The notes beneath the pieces are model-generated. The model worked only from the letters and a program-made list of their open reading frames with translations, was not told the DNA's origin and ran no database searches. A program made the translations under genes and the position numbers. This document shows positions 29,096 through 38,107 of a stretch of DNA of 64,000 nt, one piece after another (position 1 is the first letter of the stretch; each line of letters starts with the position of its first letter). This stretch comes from Hallella bergensis DSM 17361 (GTDB lineage: Bacteria; Bacteroidota; Bacteroidia; Bacteroidales; Bacteroidaceae), in contig NZ_GG704781.1 of NCBI RefSeq assembly GCF_000160535.1, forward strand, positions 143,594 to 207,593, given 5' to 3'.

Positions 29096-30156
29096 CAACC
29101 TCCTTCGCGAAAGAAATCGAGTGCTTCTTTGATCTCTTTTTCGGTAGCGGTTTGGTTGATACGAATGTCACCAATGTCGCCCAAGAGTGTGAAGTTAATG
29201 ATGCCGGCAGTGTTTTTCTTGTCGTGCATCATTAGTGAGATGAGCTCTGGATAATTGTCGCAAGTGATGTGATACGATCCATAATAGTCGCGTATGAAGC
29301 GTGTGGTTTGCTGCATTCGGTCGGTTGGGAATCCTGTTTTGACAGCAGATAGGTAGAGTTCGCATATCATACCAAAAGCCACGGCATAACCATGGAGCAA
29401 GGGTGGCGTGACGTGATCGTATTTCATCGAGAAACTTTCGAAAGCATGTCCGAAGGTGTGACCGAAGTTCAGGGCTTTCCTAAGGCCTTGCTCCTTGGGA
29501 TCTTGCTCAACGATGTGCTCTTTCACCTGTACCGATTTTTCCAACATCGACTGCAGTTGGTTGAGGTCAGGCTCTGCAAGGTCGAAACGAAGCAGTTCTG
29601 CCCAGTGGGCGGTGTTGGAGATAAGCCCGTGCTTGATCATCTCGGCATAGCCCGAACGGAGGTTTTGTGGGTCGAGGGTTTGTAGAAAATCAGTGGAAAG
29701 AATGACATATTCGGCATTGCAAAAAACACCTATCTCGTTTTTCAGACCACCGAAGTTAATGCCCGTTTTGCCACCCACCGAAGCATCGGTCATGGCAAGG
29801 AGCGTGGTGGGCATGTTGATGAAACGGATGCCTCGCTTAAAAGTGGCGGCTGCAAAACCGCCAAGGTCGGTCACCATGCCTCCCCCGAGATTCAGCATGC
29901 ACGAGTGCCGGGTGGCACCTCCGTTCTGCAGAGCTTGCCAGACGTGGGTAAGCGATTCGATGTTTTTATGTGTGTCGGTGGGGCTGATGGTCATCAGGTG
30001 TGCATCCTGCAGGCAACTATAGTGCTGTACTACGGGCCAGCACTTGGCCTTGGTGGTGTCGTCTGTCAATACAAAAAGTTTGTCGTGTCTGTACTCAGAG
30101 AGAGCCGTGGTCAAGTCGGCCTCGATGTTGTTGGAAATAATCACTCTTCTTTCCAT
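29095..30156 (-). CDS. aroB: 3-dehydroquinate synthase
   Basis: Second step of the shikimate pathway, converting DAHP to dehydroquinate with NAD and a metal ion; its product feeds chorismate, the substrate of MenF. The 353-residue protein has the NAD and metal core: LNLGGGMVTDLGGFAAATFK, INMPTTLLAMTDASVGGKTG, EMIKHGLI, and KALNFGHTFGHAFES with the metal-binding His residues, then PLLHGYAVAFGM. The true ATG is at 30156 (MERRVIISN); the TTG six bases earlier is not needed. A strong promoter lies just upstream. It converges with menE. Confidence 0.97.
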   Translation of the reverse strand: MERRVIISNNIEADLTTALSEYRHDKLFVLTDDTTKAKCWPVVQHYSCLQDAHLMTISPTDTHKNIESLTHVWQALQNGGATRHSCMLNLGGGMVTDLGGFAAATFKRGIRFINMPTTLLAMTDASVGGKTGINFGGLKNEIGVFCNAEYVILSTDFLQTLDPQNLRSGYAEMIKHGLISNTAHWAELLRFDLAEPDLNQLQSMLEKSVQVKEHIVEQDPKEQGLRKALNFGHTFGHAFESFSMKYDHVTPPLLHGYAVAFGMICELYLSAVKTGFPTDRMQQTTRFIRDYYGSYHITCDNYPELISLMMHDKKNTAGIINFTLLGDIGDIRINQTATEKEIKEALDFFREGG

Positions 30157-30181
30157 GATCAATACAAATTATGTTCAGATG

Positions 30182-30213
30182 CAAATATAGTGAGAATATG
30201 TGTTTTGTGCCAA
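30182..30213 (-). promoter_or_regulatory. aroB promoter
   Basis: TTGG at 30213-30210 and TATATTTG at 30189-30182 on the minus strand, separated by 20 bases, close to the Bacteroidota consensus. Confidence 0.7.
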
Positions 30214-30452
30214 CTTTTTACCCTTTATATTGTTTTCTATACGTGTGTTTAAGAGTTAAGAGTCTTCGATGGGGTGATATTTTTGGTTCATACGACATTT
30301 GGAGTGATTTAACACGAGAAGCAAGATTATACCTGACGAGGATGCTTTCTGTGTCCTATTACATCAGCTAAAATGGATCATCGGTCATCCATGCAGTTTT
30401 GTTCTCATCAACAGTTGTCCGGGATGAATCCTGAGACAACAGATACTGATAT

Positions 30453-30800
30453 TTTTTCTGACAAACATCTCTCTATATTTCGCGAATTTAAAAATATAAA
30501 TCCATCGGTTTGAAATTCGAGAAATTTGAGATGATTCGTAGTGGGTTGACAATCAGAGTTTTACTAAATACGATTTTACTATACGATTTTTGTTGTCTAC
30601 GATTAGATATTAAACGCGATTGCGTTTAAACTTTAATCACGATGCGACAAAGCTTTGGTCGCACAATCGATAAGCTCGAATCGCGGTGCCACAAGGCTAT
30701 AGTCGCATCGGGCTTATGTTTTTGATACTCTTCGGGATTAGAATTATTTGCAAAAACATGGCGCATTTCTGTCCAGATGAGACGAAAGAAAATGACCGGA
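30453..30800 (+). repeat. Dispersed intergenic repeat, copy C
   Basis: Same order and orientation as copy A: TTTCGCGAATTTAAAAATAT, GAAATTCGAGAAATTTGAGA, GGGTTGACAATCAG, TGTCTACGATTAGATATTAA, several TCGC/GCGA-type dyads (CGCGATTGCG, ATCACGATGCGA, AATCGCGGTGCC, TAGTCGCATCGG) and AAAAACATGGCGCATTTCTG at 30752. The clear drop in similarity outside these limits sets the approximate ends. Confidence 0.72.
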
Positions 30801-30824
30801 AACGGTAATAATATTTTATAAAGT

Positions 30825-30915
30825 GAAGAATGAAGAGTGAAGAGTGAAGAGTGAAGAATGAAGAGTGAAGAATGAAGAGGGAAGAATGAAGAGGGAAGAA
30901 TGAAGAGGGAAGAAT
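30825..30915. repeat. Thirteen-unit 7-base tandem repeat
   Basis: Thirteen exact 7-base units GAAGARK (GAAGAAT, GAAGAGT or GAAGAGG) without interruption: a polypurine-rich stretch on the plus strand with only T at unit ends. It starts 25 bases after repeat copy C and ends about 130 bases before a large outer-membrane protein gene. Confidence 0.85.
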
Positions 30916-31046
30916 ATGCACTATATGACTGTCGTATCACTCGAAATGTCGGATGAACCATATTTTTCAGGATGACAGGTTAAACCAAAGGACGGTCATT
31001 ACGTCTTAAAAATGTAAACTATTATTTTCAATAGCATATTAAAGTG

Positions 31047-34001
31047 ATGAAAAAAGGTCTTCTGCTGGCTATGATGATGTTGATATCTGTGATAACCGTA
31101 GCCCAGAAAAGAGAAATTTCAGGTATTCTCATTGATAGCGATTCTAAGGAATCTATTCCGATGGTGACGGTACAGCTGCTGAAGCTGGACTCCACGTTTG
31201 TTGGTGGGACAGTGTCAAATGACAGTGGAAAGTTTGTACTCCGCGCACCAGCCAATGGACGCTACATACTGAAAATGTCGAGTATAGGATATGTTTCCAC
31301 TTTTAAACGGATGCATATCCAGTCTAATCACAACCACCATGTCGGCAAAATCGAGATGAAGTCTGATGCGGTGATGCTGAAAGAGGCACAGATTACCGCC
31401 CAGGCTCTGAAGGTAAGTGTGAAGGAGGATACCTTTGTTTATAACAGTGCAGCCTATCGAACACCAGAAGGATCGGCCATCGAGGAACTCGTCAAACGTC
31501 TGCCGGGAGCGCAGGTAGACGACGATGGAAAGGTCACGATCAATGGCAAGGAGGTGAAAAAGATTCTTGTGGACGGCAAGGAATTTATGACCGGTGATAC
31601 GAAAACGGCTTTGAAGAATATACCAACCTCAATAGTCGACAGGATCAAATCGTATGACCAAAAGAGCGATTTGTCTCGCGTGACGGGTATTGACGATGGA
31701 GAAGAAGAGACTGTGCTCGACTTCGGCGTGAAGCCAGGTATGAATCGGGGGCTGATGGCTAACGCCGATGTGGGTATTGGCACCAAGGATCGCTATGGCG
31801 CCAAGGTGTTTGGTGCCTATTTTAACAGCAAGTTGCGCGTATTCGGCATCGGCAATGCCAACAATGTGAACGACATGGGGTTTGGCGGCCGAGGGGGACG
31901 GTTTGGTCGAGGGCGCAATGGCCTGAATGCCTCGAAAATGACAGGCTTGAACATGAACTATGAGAAGAAAGATGTGCTGAAAATTGACGGCAGCGTGAGA
32001 TGGAACCATAATGATGGCGATGTGCTGACCAAGAGGTCGACGGAAAATTTTGTGAGTCGGTCGGGATCTTTCTCAAACAGTCGTAGTCAGAACTACTCGC
32101 GTGGCGACAACTGGAACGCGCAGGCTCGTATAGAATGGATGCCCGACTCGATGAGCAACATTATGTTCAGACCTAACGTGAGTTTCGGCACCAGCGACGG
32201 ACTTTCGGATAGTCGGTCAGCGTCGTATAACGAGGATCCCTACCAATATGTGACCGACCCGCTTTCGCCAGAATCAATGGAACTGCTCAGCAAAGACAGT
32301 CTGATGGTCAACTCCAGCGACCGCAAGGGCATGACCTATTCTGACAACAAAAATTTTGGAGCCATGCTACAATACAACCGCCGGCTGAACAACAAGGGAC
32401 GCAATGTAACGCTGAGGGCTAATGTGGATTATGGCGACAGGGAGTCGAGGAATCTCTCGACCAACAATGTGCACCTATACCAACTGAAAAACTTGTTTGG
32501 CACAGACTCTACCTACCAGACCAACAGATATACCCTGACTCCAAGCAAGAACTGGGGATATGGGTTGCAAGCCACCTACAGCGAACCACTGTGGAAAGCC
32601 ACGTTTTTGCAGTTTCGCTATCAGTTTCGCTACAATTACAGCAAGAGCGACCGTTCGACCTACGACTTCTCGAATCTTGGAGAGAATTTCTTTACAGACA
32701 TCCAAGGGGGATACCGCACATGGGACAATTACTTAGGTCGTTTGGAGAATGCCTATACTGATTATCTGGACAAGGACCTGAGCCGTTTCTCGGAATATAA
32801 AAACTACAGGCATGTTATTGAGGTGATGTTCCGAATGATTCGTCAGAAATACCAGTTGAATGCCGGAATTATGATGCAGCCTCAGACATCCAAATATGTT
32901 CAGAATTACCAGGGAGTGAATGTGGATACCACGCGCAATGTGTTCAACGTGTCGCCAACGTTAGACTTTCGTTATCGTTTCAACAAAGTGACTAATCTCC
33001 GCATAAACTACCGAGCCAATACGACGCAACCGGGCATTAACCAGTTGCTCGATATTTATGATGACTCAAACCCTCTGAACATCTCCACGGGTAATCCTGG
33101 ACTGAAACCTTCGTTTACACAAAACTTCAGGCTGTTTTACAACGGGTATTTCGAATCCACACAACGGTCGGTGATGACTCACCTCCGCTTCTCTACAACG
33201 AGCAACTCCATTAGCAACAAGGTGACCTATAATGAGCAAACCGGAGGTCGAATTACACGTCCTGAGAATATCAACGGCGACTGGAATGTGAACGGATCAT
33301 TGATGTTCAATACGCCGATTGACTCGGCTGGCCATTGGAATATCAATACATTCACCAATATGGAGTATTCTAATAATGTGGGATATGTGAGTCTGAACAG
33401 GACATCCAGTTCTGAGAAGAACACCACCAAGGATCTGAATCTTGGTGAACGCTTGTCCGGAAGCTATCGTAATGACTGGTTGGAGGTGGAGCTTGATGGT
33501 TCGCTGAACTACCGACACTCCCGCAATAAGCTACAAAGAACGGCCAATATGAATACGTGGCAGTATGCGTACGGAGTGAATGTCAATGCCACAGCACCTT
33601 GGGGCACAACTCTGTCCAGCGATATCCACATGAACAGTCGACGCGGATATAATGACAATTCACTAAATACCAATGAATTGGTGTGGAATGCTCAGATGTC
33701 GCAGAGTTTCCTGAAGGGACGCCCGTTGGTGGTTATGCTACAGTTCTACGATATCCTGCACAATCAGAGCAATCTCAGCAGAAGCATCAATGCCATGATG
33801 CGCAGCGATACGGAATACAATTCTATCAATAGTTTTGTTATGCTGCACGTGAATTACCGACTCAATCTCTTTGGTACGAGAGCGGGACGACGCGGTATGG
33901 GTGCCCCGGGCATGGGTCATGGTGGTGATTATCACAGAGGTAGCCATGGGCGTGGCGGCAGAGGGCCGAGAGGTGGCGGCTTCGGCAGACCGATGTTCTG
34001 A
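31047..34001 (+). CDS. Large outer-membrane beta-barrel protein, TonB-receptor-like
   Basis: A 984-residue outer-membrane protein: signal peptide (MKKGLLLAMMMLISVITVAQ), an N-terminal carboxypeptidase-regulatory-like domain (ISGILIDSDSKESIPMVTVQ, about 23-110), a plug-like region (YRTPEGSAIEELVKRLPGAQ, then INGKEVKKILVDGKEF) and a long barrel region of the OMP_b-brl_3 kind (NYRLNLFG near the end). The last 40 residues are unusually rich in Gly, Arg and His (GMGHGGDYHRGSHGRGGRG), perhaps an exposed or metal-binding tail. The ATG at 31047 is used; a GTG three bases earlier is in frame. No partner gene follows, and the ligand is unknown. Confidence 0.88.
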   Translation: MKKGLLLAMMMLISVITVAQKREISGILIDSDSKESIPMVTVQLLKLDSTFVGGTVSNDSGKFVLRAPANGRYILKMSSIGYVSTFKRMHIQSNHNHHVGKIEMKSDAVMLKEAQITAQALKVSVKEDTFVYNSAAYRTPEGSAIEELVKRLPGAQVDDDGKVTINGKEVKKILVDGKEFMTGDTKTALKNIPTSIVDRIKSYDQKSDLSRVTGIDDGEEETVLDFGVKPGMNRGLMANADVGIGTKDRYGAKVFGAYFNSKLRVFGIGNANNVNDMGFGGRGGRFGRGRNGLNASKMTGLNMNYEKKDVLKIDGSVRWNHNDGDVLTKRSTENFVSRSGSFSNSRSQNYSRGDNWNAQARIEWMPDSMSNIMFRPNVSFGTSDGLSDSRSASYNEDPYQYVTDPLSPESMELLSKDSLMVNSSDRKGMTYSDNKNFGAMLQYNRRLNNKGRNVTLRANVDYGDRESRNLSTNNVHLYQLKNLFGTDSTYQTNRYTLTPSKNWGYGLQATYSEPLWKATFLQFRYQFRYNYSKSDRSTYDFSNLGENFFTDIQGGYRTWDNYLGRLENAYTDYLDKDLSRFSEYKNYRHVIEVMFRMIRQKYQLNAGIMMQPQTSKYVQNYQGVNVDTTRNVFNVSPTLDFRYRFNKVTNLRINYRANTTQPGINQLLDIYDDSNPLNISTGNPGLKPSFTQNFRLFYNGYFESTQRSVMTHLRFSTTSNSISNKVTYNEQTGGRITRPENINGDWNVNGSLMFNTPIDSAGHWNINTFTNMEYSNNVGYVSLNRTSSSEKNTTKDLNLGERLSGSYRNDWLEVELDGSLNYRHSRNKLQRTANMNTWQYAYGVNVNATAPWGTTLSSDIHMNSRRGYNDNSLNTNELVWNAQMSQSFLKGRPLVVMLQFYDILHNQSNLSRSINAMMRSDTEYNSINSFVMLHVNYRLNLFGTRAGRRGMGAPGMGHGGDYHRGSHGRGGRGPRGGGFGRPMF

Positions 34002-34017
34002 AGATAATAAACAATCA

Positions 34018-34048
34018 GGGGCATTTCATCGTCAAGATGAAATGCCCC
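34018..34048. terminator. Bidirectional terminator hairpin
   Basis: Perfect 13-base stem GGGGCATTTCATC / GATGAAATGCCCC with a five-base loop, extended by AATC/GATT flanks. It lies between the convergent outer-membrane protein gene and purN. The minus-side T-run is better than the plus-side one. Confidence 0.8.
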
Positions 34049-34095
34049 CGATTGCAAGATGATGGCATCTACTGATGCAGGGGAGAGACAGATTT

Positions 34096-34668
34096 TTATA
34101 ATTGTCCTTTGATAATCTTTTCGATGGTCTGGGGGAAATACTCCATCTCCAAACGATGCTCCTTGGCTGCGATGTCATCGGCTGTATCGCTTGGAGAGAC
34201 TGGTGTCTTGTATTGTACGATAATTTCTCCGCCATCTATTTCAGGACTTACCCAATGGACGGTCATGCCCGTTTCGGTATCGCCGGAAGCCTTGACAGCT
34301 TCGTGGACATGGTGCCCCCACATTCCCTTGCCCCCATACTTGGGTAGAAGGGCTGGGTGGAGGTTGATGATACGATGGGGAAAAGCTTTGATGAGGAAAT
34401 CGGGAATGAACAACAGGAAACCGGCGAGCACGATGAAGTTGATATCATGGTTTTGGAGAATGGGCATGAGGTGGCTTGGAGTGTTGAACTCTGCCTTGGG
34501 TACAACATATGTTTTGATTCCAAGTTTTTGCGCTCTTACCAAGGCGTATGCATCAGCCTTGTTGCTCAAAACGAGCCTGATGTTGATGTCTGCACTGTTT
34601 TCAAAATAGCGAATGATATTCTCGCAGTTGGTTCCATTGCCTGAAACGAAGATAGCTATGTTGGTCAT
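34096..34668 (-). CDS. purN: Phosphoribosylglycinamide formyltransferase
   Basis: Third step of purine synthesis, using 10-formyltetrahydrofolate to formylate GAR. The 190-residue protein has IAIFVSGNGTNCENIIRYF at the N-terminus, the catalytic region FPHRIINLHPALLPKYGGKG with Asn and His, and GMTVHWVSPEIDGGEIIVQ with the catalytic Asp. The ATG at 34668 (MTNIAIFVSGNG) fits the family; an upstream start adds 19 atypical residues. It lies 59 bases below the S4-domain gene on the same strand and converges with the barrel protein gene. Confidence 0.97.
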   Translation of the reverse strand: MTNIAIFVSGNGTNCENIIRYFENSADINIRLVLSNKADAYALVRAQKLGIKTYVVPKAEFNTPSHLMPILQNHDINFIVLAGFLLFIPDFLIKAFPHRIINLHPALLPKYGGKGMWGHHVHEAVKASGDTETGMTVHWVSPEIDGGEIIVQYKTPVSPSDTADDIAAKEHRLEMEYFPQTIEKIIKGQL

Positions 34669-34727
34669 GGTTTTATAGTTTAGGAGCTGCTGTTTCTCTC
34701 GATAATGCGGACTGTGGATAATCAAAT

Positions 34728-35183
34728 TTAGTCAATATCTTCCCAGTCTTCATCATCAAACCCATACATGGCAGGTTCTATAAAGGCGTCAATGGCACGA
34801 CGATCTTTCTTTGTGGGTCTTCCAGTACCACGTGCCCTGTCTACGAATCCACTGATGCGGCTCATCTCCAGCAACTCATACTGTTTGGGGTCGGTAACGT
34901 TTTCATAGACCTGAGGCAAAAGCTTGGCTCCGACGCGCTGTTCTATACATGCCAACACTTTGAAAGAATAGGTGACAGGAGGTTTCTTCACACTGATCAC
35001 TTCGCCCTCCTTGATGACGCGGCTTGGCTTGACGGAATTGCCGTCTATCGTTACACGATTGTTTTTGATGGCATCTGAAGCTACTGTTCGGGTTTTGAAG
35101 ATGCGAGCTGCCCATAACCACTTGTCGATGCGTGCCGATTCTCCATGTTTGGGAAGACGAAGATTAGAATTGTCGTTAGCCAT
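34728..35183 (-). CDS. S4-domain RNA-binding protein (Hsp15-like)
   Basis: A 151-residue RNA-binding protein of the ribosome-associated Hsp15 kind. The S4 domain covers about residues 16-75 (ARIDKWLWAARIFKTRTVAS, then VTIDGNSVKPSRVIKEGE), and the C-terminus has the conserved RGTGRPTKKDRRAIDAF helix that characterises the family. E. coli Hsp15 rescues 50S subunits holding a nascent chain. The following acidic tail is common in Bacteroidota. It overlaps pth by eight bases, and the two functions (stalled-ribosome rescue and peptidyl-tRNA release) fit together. Confidence 0.9.
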   Translation of the reverse strand: MANDNSNLRLPKHGESARIDKWLWAARIFKTRTVASDAIKNNRVTIDGNSVKPSRVIKEGEVISVKKPPVTYSFKVLACIEQRVGAKLLPQVYENVTDPKQYELLEMSRISGFVDRARGTGRPTKKDRRAIDAFIEPAMYGFDDEDWEDID

Positions 35184-35760
35184 TGTTTTTGCGTTTTCCT
35201 AATCGGTTATACTGATTCATCGTATTATTGATGCCTTGTAACACAAAACTCTTGATCATTTCAATAGAGAGGTCGAATGTAGGCTGAAGCACTTTCATCT
35301 CGTCTTCCGAATAGCGCCCCAACACCCAGTCCACTTGTCCTCCGCGCGGGTAGTCATTGCCCACCCCAACACGTAGCCGGGCATAATTGTCGCCAATGAG
35401 TTGTATGATATGACCAAGCCCGTTGTGTCCGCCGTTGCTTCCGCCTGCCTTCAGTCTGAATTCTCCAAGGGGGAGAGCTACATCGTCACTGATAACGAGT
35501 AATCGGCTTTGGTCTATCTTTTCTTCATTGAGCCAGTACCTCACAGCATTTCCACTGAGATTCATGAACGTTGTAGGCTTGAGCAGTATGACCTTGCGTC
35601 CCTTGATGGACGTGTTGGCTACGAACCCATACCGCTTGTCCTCAAAACAAATATTGGACGCCTTAGCAAAAGCGTCCAATATCATAAAGCCTGTGTTGTG
35701 TCTGGTGCCGGCATATTCATCACCGGGGTTACCCAGTCCACAAATCAAGAATTTATCCAT
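35176..35760 (-). CDS. pth: Peptidyl-tRNA hydrolase
   Basis: Cleaves peptidyl-tRNA released during abortive translation. The 194-residue protein shows GLGNPGDEYAGTRHNTGF with Asn11 and the catalytic His21, KPTTFMNLSG, the Asp pair in VISDDVALPLG (92-93) and GGHNGLGHIIQ with Asn113. Length is normal. The gene sits between rplY (10-base gap) and the S4 protein gene (8-base overlap), a cluster common in Bacteroidota. Confidence 0.98.
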   Translation of the reverse strand: MDKFLICGLGNPGDEYAGTRHNTGFMILDAFAKASNICFEDKRYGFVANTSIKGRKVILLKPTTFMNLSGNAVRYWLNEEKIDQSRLLVISDDVALPLGEFRLKAGGSNGGHNGLGHIIQLIGDNYARLRVGVGNDYPRGGQVDWVLGRYSEDEMKVLQPTFDLSIEMIKSFVLQGINNTMNQYNRLGKRKNNG

Positions 35761-35770
35761 TTAGTAAGTT

Positions 35771-36424
35771 TTACTCTCCGTCAGCAGGTTTTTCTGTTGT
35801 TTCTGCTTCTGCCTCTGTGTCGGCACTTTCTCCTTCTTCTGCTGACCCGGTTGTGTCAACCACATTACGTGTCATCTTGATCGAGCAAATAACAACATTT
35901 TTGCTTGTAGCATATTTGAGTCCTTCGTAGCTCAGGTCGCCAACTCGAATGCTCTTGCCAATTGTCAGTTTTGAAACATCAATGTCAAGATGCTCTGGAA
36001 TTTGCTGATACGGAGCGGTAACTTCAATCTTGCGGATGGAGAGGTTCATGCGGCCACCATCACGGACACCCTGTGCAAGGCCTACCAACTTAACCGGAAT
36101 ACCGATAGTAATAGGTTTCTGGTCGTTTACCTCGTAGAAGTCTACGTGCAGGGGAGCATCTGTTACTGGGTGGAATTGAATCTCCTTCATAATAGCGGTG
36201 TGTTCTTCACCGTCCAGCGAAATCTTGATCACGTAGATATGAGGAGTATAGATGAGCTTGCGAAGCTCCTTGAAAGGCGATACGAAAGCTGTGGCAACTG
36301 GTTTGCCGTTTTCTTTTGCTTCACCATAAAGGTTACATGGAATAAGGCCTTCCTTGCGGAGGGTTTTGGAAGCTTTCTTGCCAAGGTCTACGCGCTTCTT
36401 ACCTGTGAGACTAATCTCTTTCAT
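35771..36424 (-). CDS. rplY: 50S ribosomal protein L25/general stress protein Ctc
   Basis: Binds 5S rRNA in the large subunit. The 217-residue protein is the long CTC form: an L25 domain at residues 1-90 (KEISLTGKKRVDLGKKASKT, then LRKEGLIPCNLYGEAKENGK), a second beta domain (VTDAPLHVDFYEVNDQKPIT to about 185), and an acidic tail rich in Glu and Ala. A strong promoter precedes it and drives rplY-pth-S4-purN as a likely transcription unit, divergent from nusB. Confidence 0.97.
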   Translation of the reverse strand: MKEISLTGKKRVDLGKKASKTLRKEGLIPCNLYGEAKENGKPVATAFVSPFKELRKLIYTPHIYVIKISLDGEEHTAIMKEIQFHPVTDAPLHVDFYEVNDQKPITIGIPVKLVGLAQGVRDGGRMNLSIRKIEVTAPYQQIPEHLDIDVSKLTIGKSIRVGDLSYEGLKYATSKNVVICSIKMTRNVVDTTGSAEEGESADTEAEAETTEKPADGE

Positions 36425-36516
36425 GATTTTACTTTTAAATGTGTTACTCTAAATTAAACTGTATAATTAATTCACCATCACACTGGAAATCATTTTACCA
36501 AAGTGAAAATGCGGTG

Positions 36517-36548
36517 CAAAGTTACAGTTTTTATTTTTAATGTGCAAA
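36517..36548 (-). promoter_or_regulatory. rplY promoter
   Basis: TTTG at 36548-36545 and TAACTTTG at 36524-36517 on the minus strand, 20 bases apart: a full consensus match. Confidence 0.8.
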
Positions 36549-36583
36549 GTTTCCCTAAAAAATAACGTTTTATACAGTCGTTC

Positions 36584-36615
36584 CTTGCAGGAGTATGGAA
36601 AATTACTTACTTTTG
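36584..36615 (+). promoter_or_regulatory. nusB promoter
   Basis: CTTG at 36584-36587 and TACTTTTG at 36608-36615, 20 bases apart. Divergent from the rplY promoter, about 35 bases away. Confidence 0.7.
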
Positions 36616-36652
36616 CACGTATATAATACATATACATCGAAACGTAAGAGTA

Positions 36653-37762
36653 ATGATCAATAGGGATTTAATACGCATTAAGGTAGTTCAGCTAACCTAC
36701 GCTTACTATCAGAATGGTAACAAGAACATGGACACCGCTGAGAAAGAATTGCTTTTCAGTTTGTCTAAGGCGTACGACCTTTACAATTTCCTATTAGAAC
36801 TCATTGTTGCTGTAACCAGGGAAGAGCGTTATCGCTCCGATGTGCTGAGTCAGCGTGCTGAGCGTGAGGGCGAGGAGGCACCCTCCCAGAGGTTTGCTTT
36901 CAATCGGTTTGCTGTACAACTTGAGGAGAATAACATGCTCAACGAATTTGTTGAAGATAAGAAGTTGACATGGAATGACGATATAGAGTTTGTGAGGAAG
37001 CTTTGTAACCAGATCGAACAGAGCCAAATATACAAAGACTATATGGCAGGTGCGGAAACCGATTATGAGACTGACCGTGAGTTGTGGCGCAGGCTTTACA
37101 AAGCACTCATACAGGATAATGCCGACTTGGACGCACTCTTAGAGGAAAAGAGTCTCTATTGGAACGACGACAAGGATATAGTGGATACATTTGTTGTCAA
37201 GACCATCAAGCGTTTCGCACCTGAAAATAGGAGCAAGCAGGATTTGTTACCGGAATATAAGGATGAAGAAGACAAGGATTTTGCATGCAAGCTGTTTCGA
37301 GCAACGATTCTCAATGCCGATGACTACCATCGCTACATGAGCGAGACATCCCGCAACTGGGATTTTTCCCGGTTGGCCTATATGGATGTGGTGATTATGC
37401 AGATTGCAATTGCCGAAATGTTGACTTTCCCCAATATTCCTGCCACAGTAACTATCAATGAATATGTGGAGTTGGCTAAGTTGTATTCCACTCCGCGCAG
37501 TGGAGCATATATTAACGGAATGCTTGATTCCATAGGGCGTTACCTCATTGAAACGGGAAAGATGTTCAAAGAACTGCCAGACACGCGGCAGCGCAATCAA
37601 GAGTCTGGCGACGGAAGTTTCGGTAGTAGCAGCAAGACTCCTGTACGATTTGTCCACCGTCCCCGAATCAAAGAGCAGCCAGATGCCCAGACTCCAGATG
37701 CAGACAGTAACTCGGAGTCTGTGGAAAATGGGGAGACAGAGGATCAGAAGAATAATCTTTAA
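36653..37762 (+). CDS. nusB: Transcription antitermination factor NusB (long Bacteroidota form)
   Basis: Binds boxA RNA with NusE (S10) in rRNA antitermination. The C-terminal NusB fold is clear at about residues 205-300: FACKLFRATILNADDYHRYM, MDVVIMQIAIAEMLTFPNIP and VTINEYVELAKLYSTPRSGA, ending in INGMLDSIGRYL. The preceding 200 residues are a helical extension typical of Bacteroidota NusB proteins (about 300 or more residues, against 140 in E. coli). A Gln/Asp/Glu-rich tail follows. First gene of nusB-yajC-ybbR-coaE-DUF5606, all closely spaced. Confidence 0.95.
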   Translation: MINRDLIRIKVVQLTYAYYQNGNKNMDTAEKELLFSLSKAYDLYNFLLELIVAVTREERYRSDVLSQRAEREGEEAPSQRFAFNRFAVQLEENNMLNEFVEDKKLTWNDDIEFVRKLCNQIEQSQIYKDYMAGAETDYETDRELWRRLYKALIQDNADLDALLEEKSLYWNDDKDIVDTFVVKTIKRFAPENRSKQDLLPEYKDEEDKDFACKLFRATILNADDYHRYMSETSRNWDFSRLAYMDVVIMQIAIAEMLTFPNIPATVTINEYVELAKLYSTPRSGAYINGMLDSIGRYLIETGKMFKELPDTRQRNQESGDGSFGSSSKTPVRFVHRPRIKEQPDAQTPDADSNSESVENGETEDQKNNL

Positions 37763-37786
37763 CAGAACTCAATTAATAATTACTCA

Positions 37787-38107
37787 ATGAATACATTAGT
37801 TTTAGCTGCACAGGCAGCACAGGGAGGAGGCATGGGAGGCATGCTGGTTATGATGGTGGTTATTTTTGCCATCATGTGGTTTTTCATGGTTCGCCCACAG
37901 CAGAAGAAGCAGAAGAAGATTCGCGAATTTCAGAATTCTCTTCAAGAAGGCACGAAAGTAGTGTGTGGCGGAGGTATATTCGGCACGGTGAAGCGCATTG
38001 ATCAAGCCAAGAACATTGTCGAGGTCGAAATTGCGCGTGGCGTTGTTATCTCTGTTGACAGGAGCTATGTCTTTGCAGACGTAACTCAGCAGCAACCTAA
38101 TGCATAG
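37787..38107 (+). CDS. yajC: Preprotein translocase subunit YajC
   Basis: Small inner-membrane partner of SecDF. The 106-residue protein has a Gly/Met-rich start, one membrane helix (LVMMVVIFAIMWFFMVRPQQ, about residues 20-39) followed by the family motif RPQQKKQKKIREFQNSLQEG, then the cytoplasmic beta domain (VVCGGGIFGTVKRID). Located 24 bases after nusB. It overlaps ybbR by eight bases, so translation is coupled. Confidence 0.97.
   Translation: MNTLVLAAQAAQGGGMGGMLVMMVVIFAIMWFFMVRPQQKKQKKIREFQNSLQEGTKVVCGGGIFGTVKRIDQAKNIVEVEIARGVVISVDRSYVFADVTQQQPNA

Larger units (their letters stand above)
30214..31046. other. Long intergenic region with repeat copy C and a 7-base tandem array
   Basis: About 830 bases with no gene. 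It contains dispersed repeat copy C, then a 91-base array of 7-base units, then an AT-rich leader for the outer-membrane protein at 31047. Confidence 0.7.
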
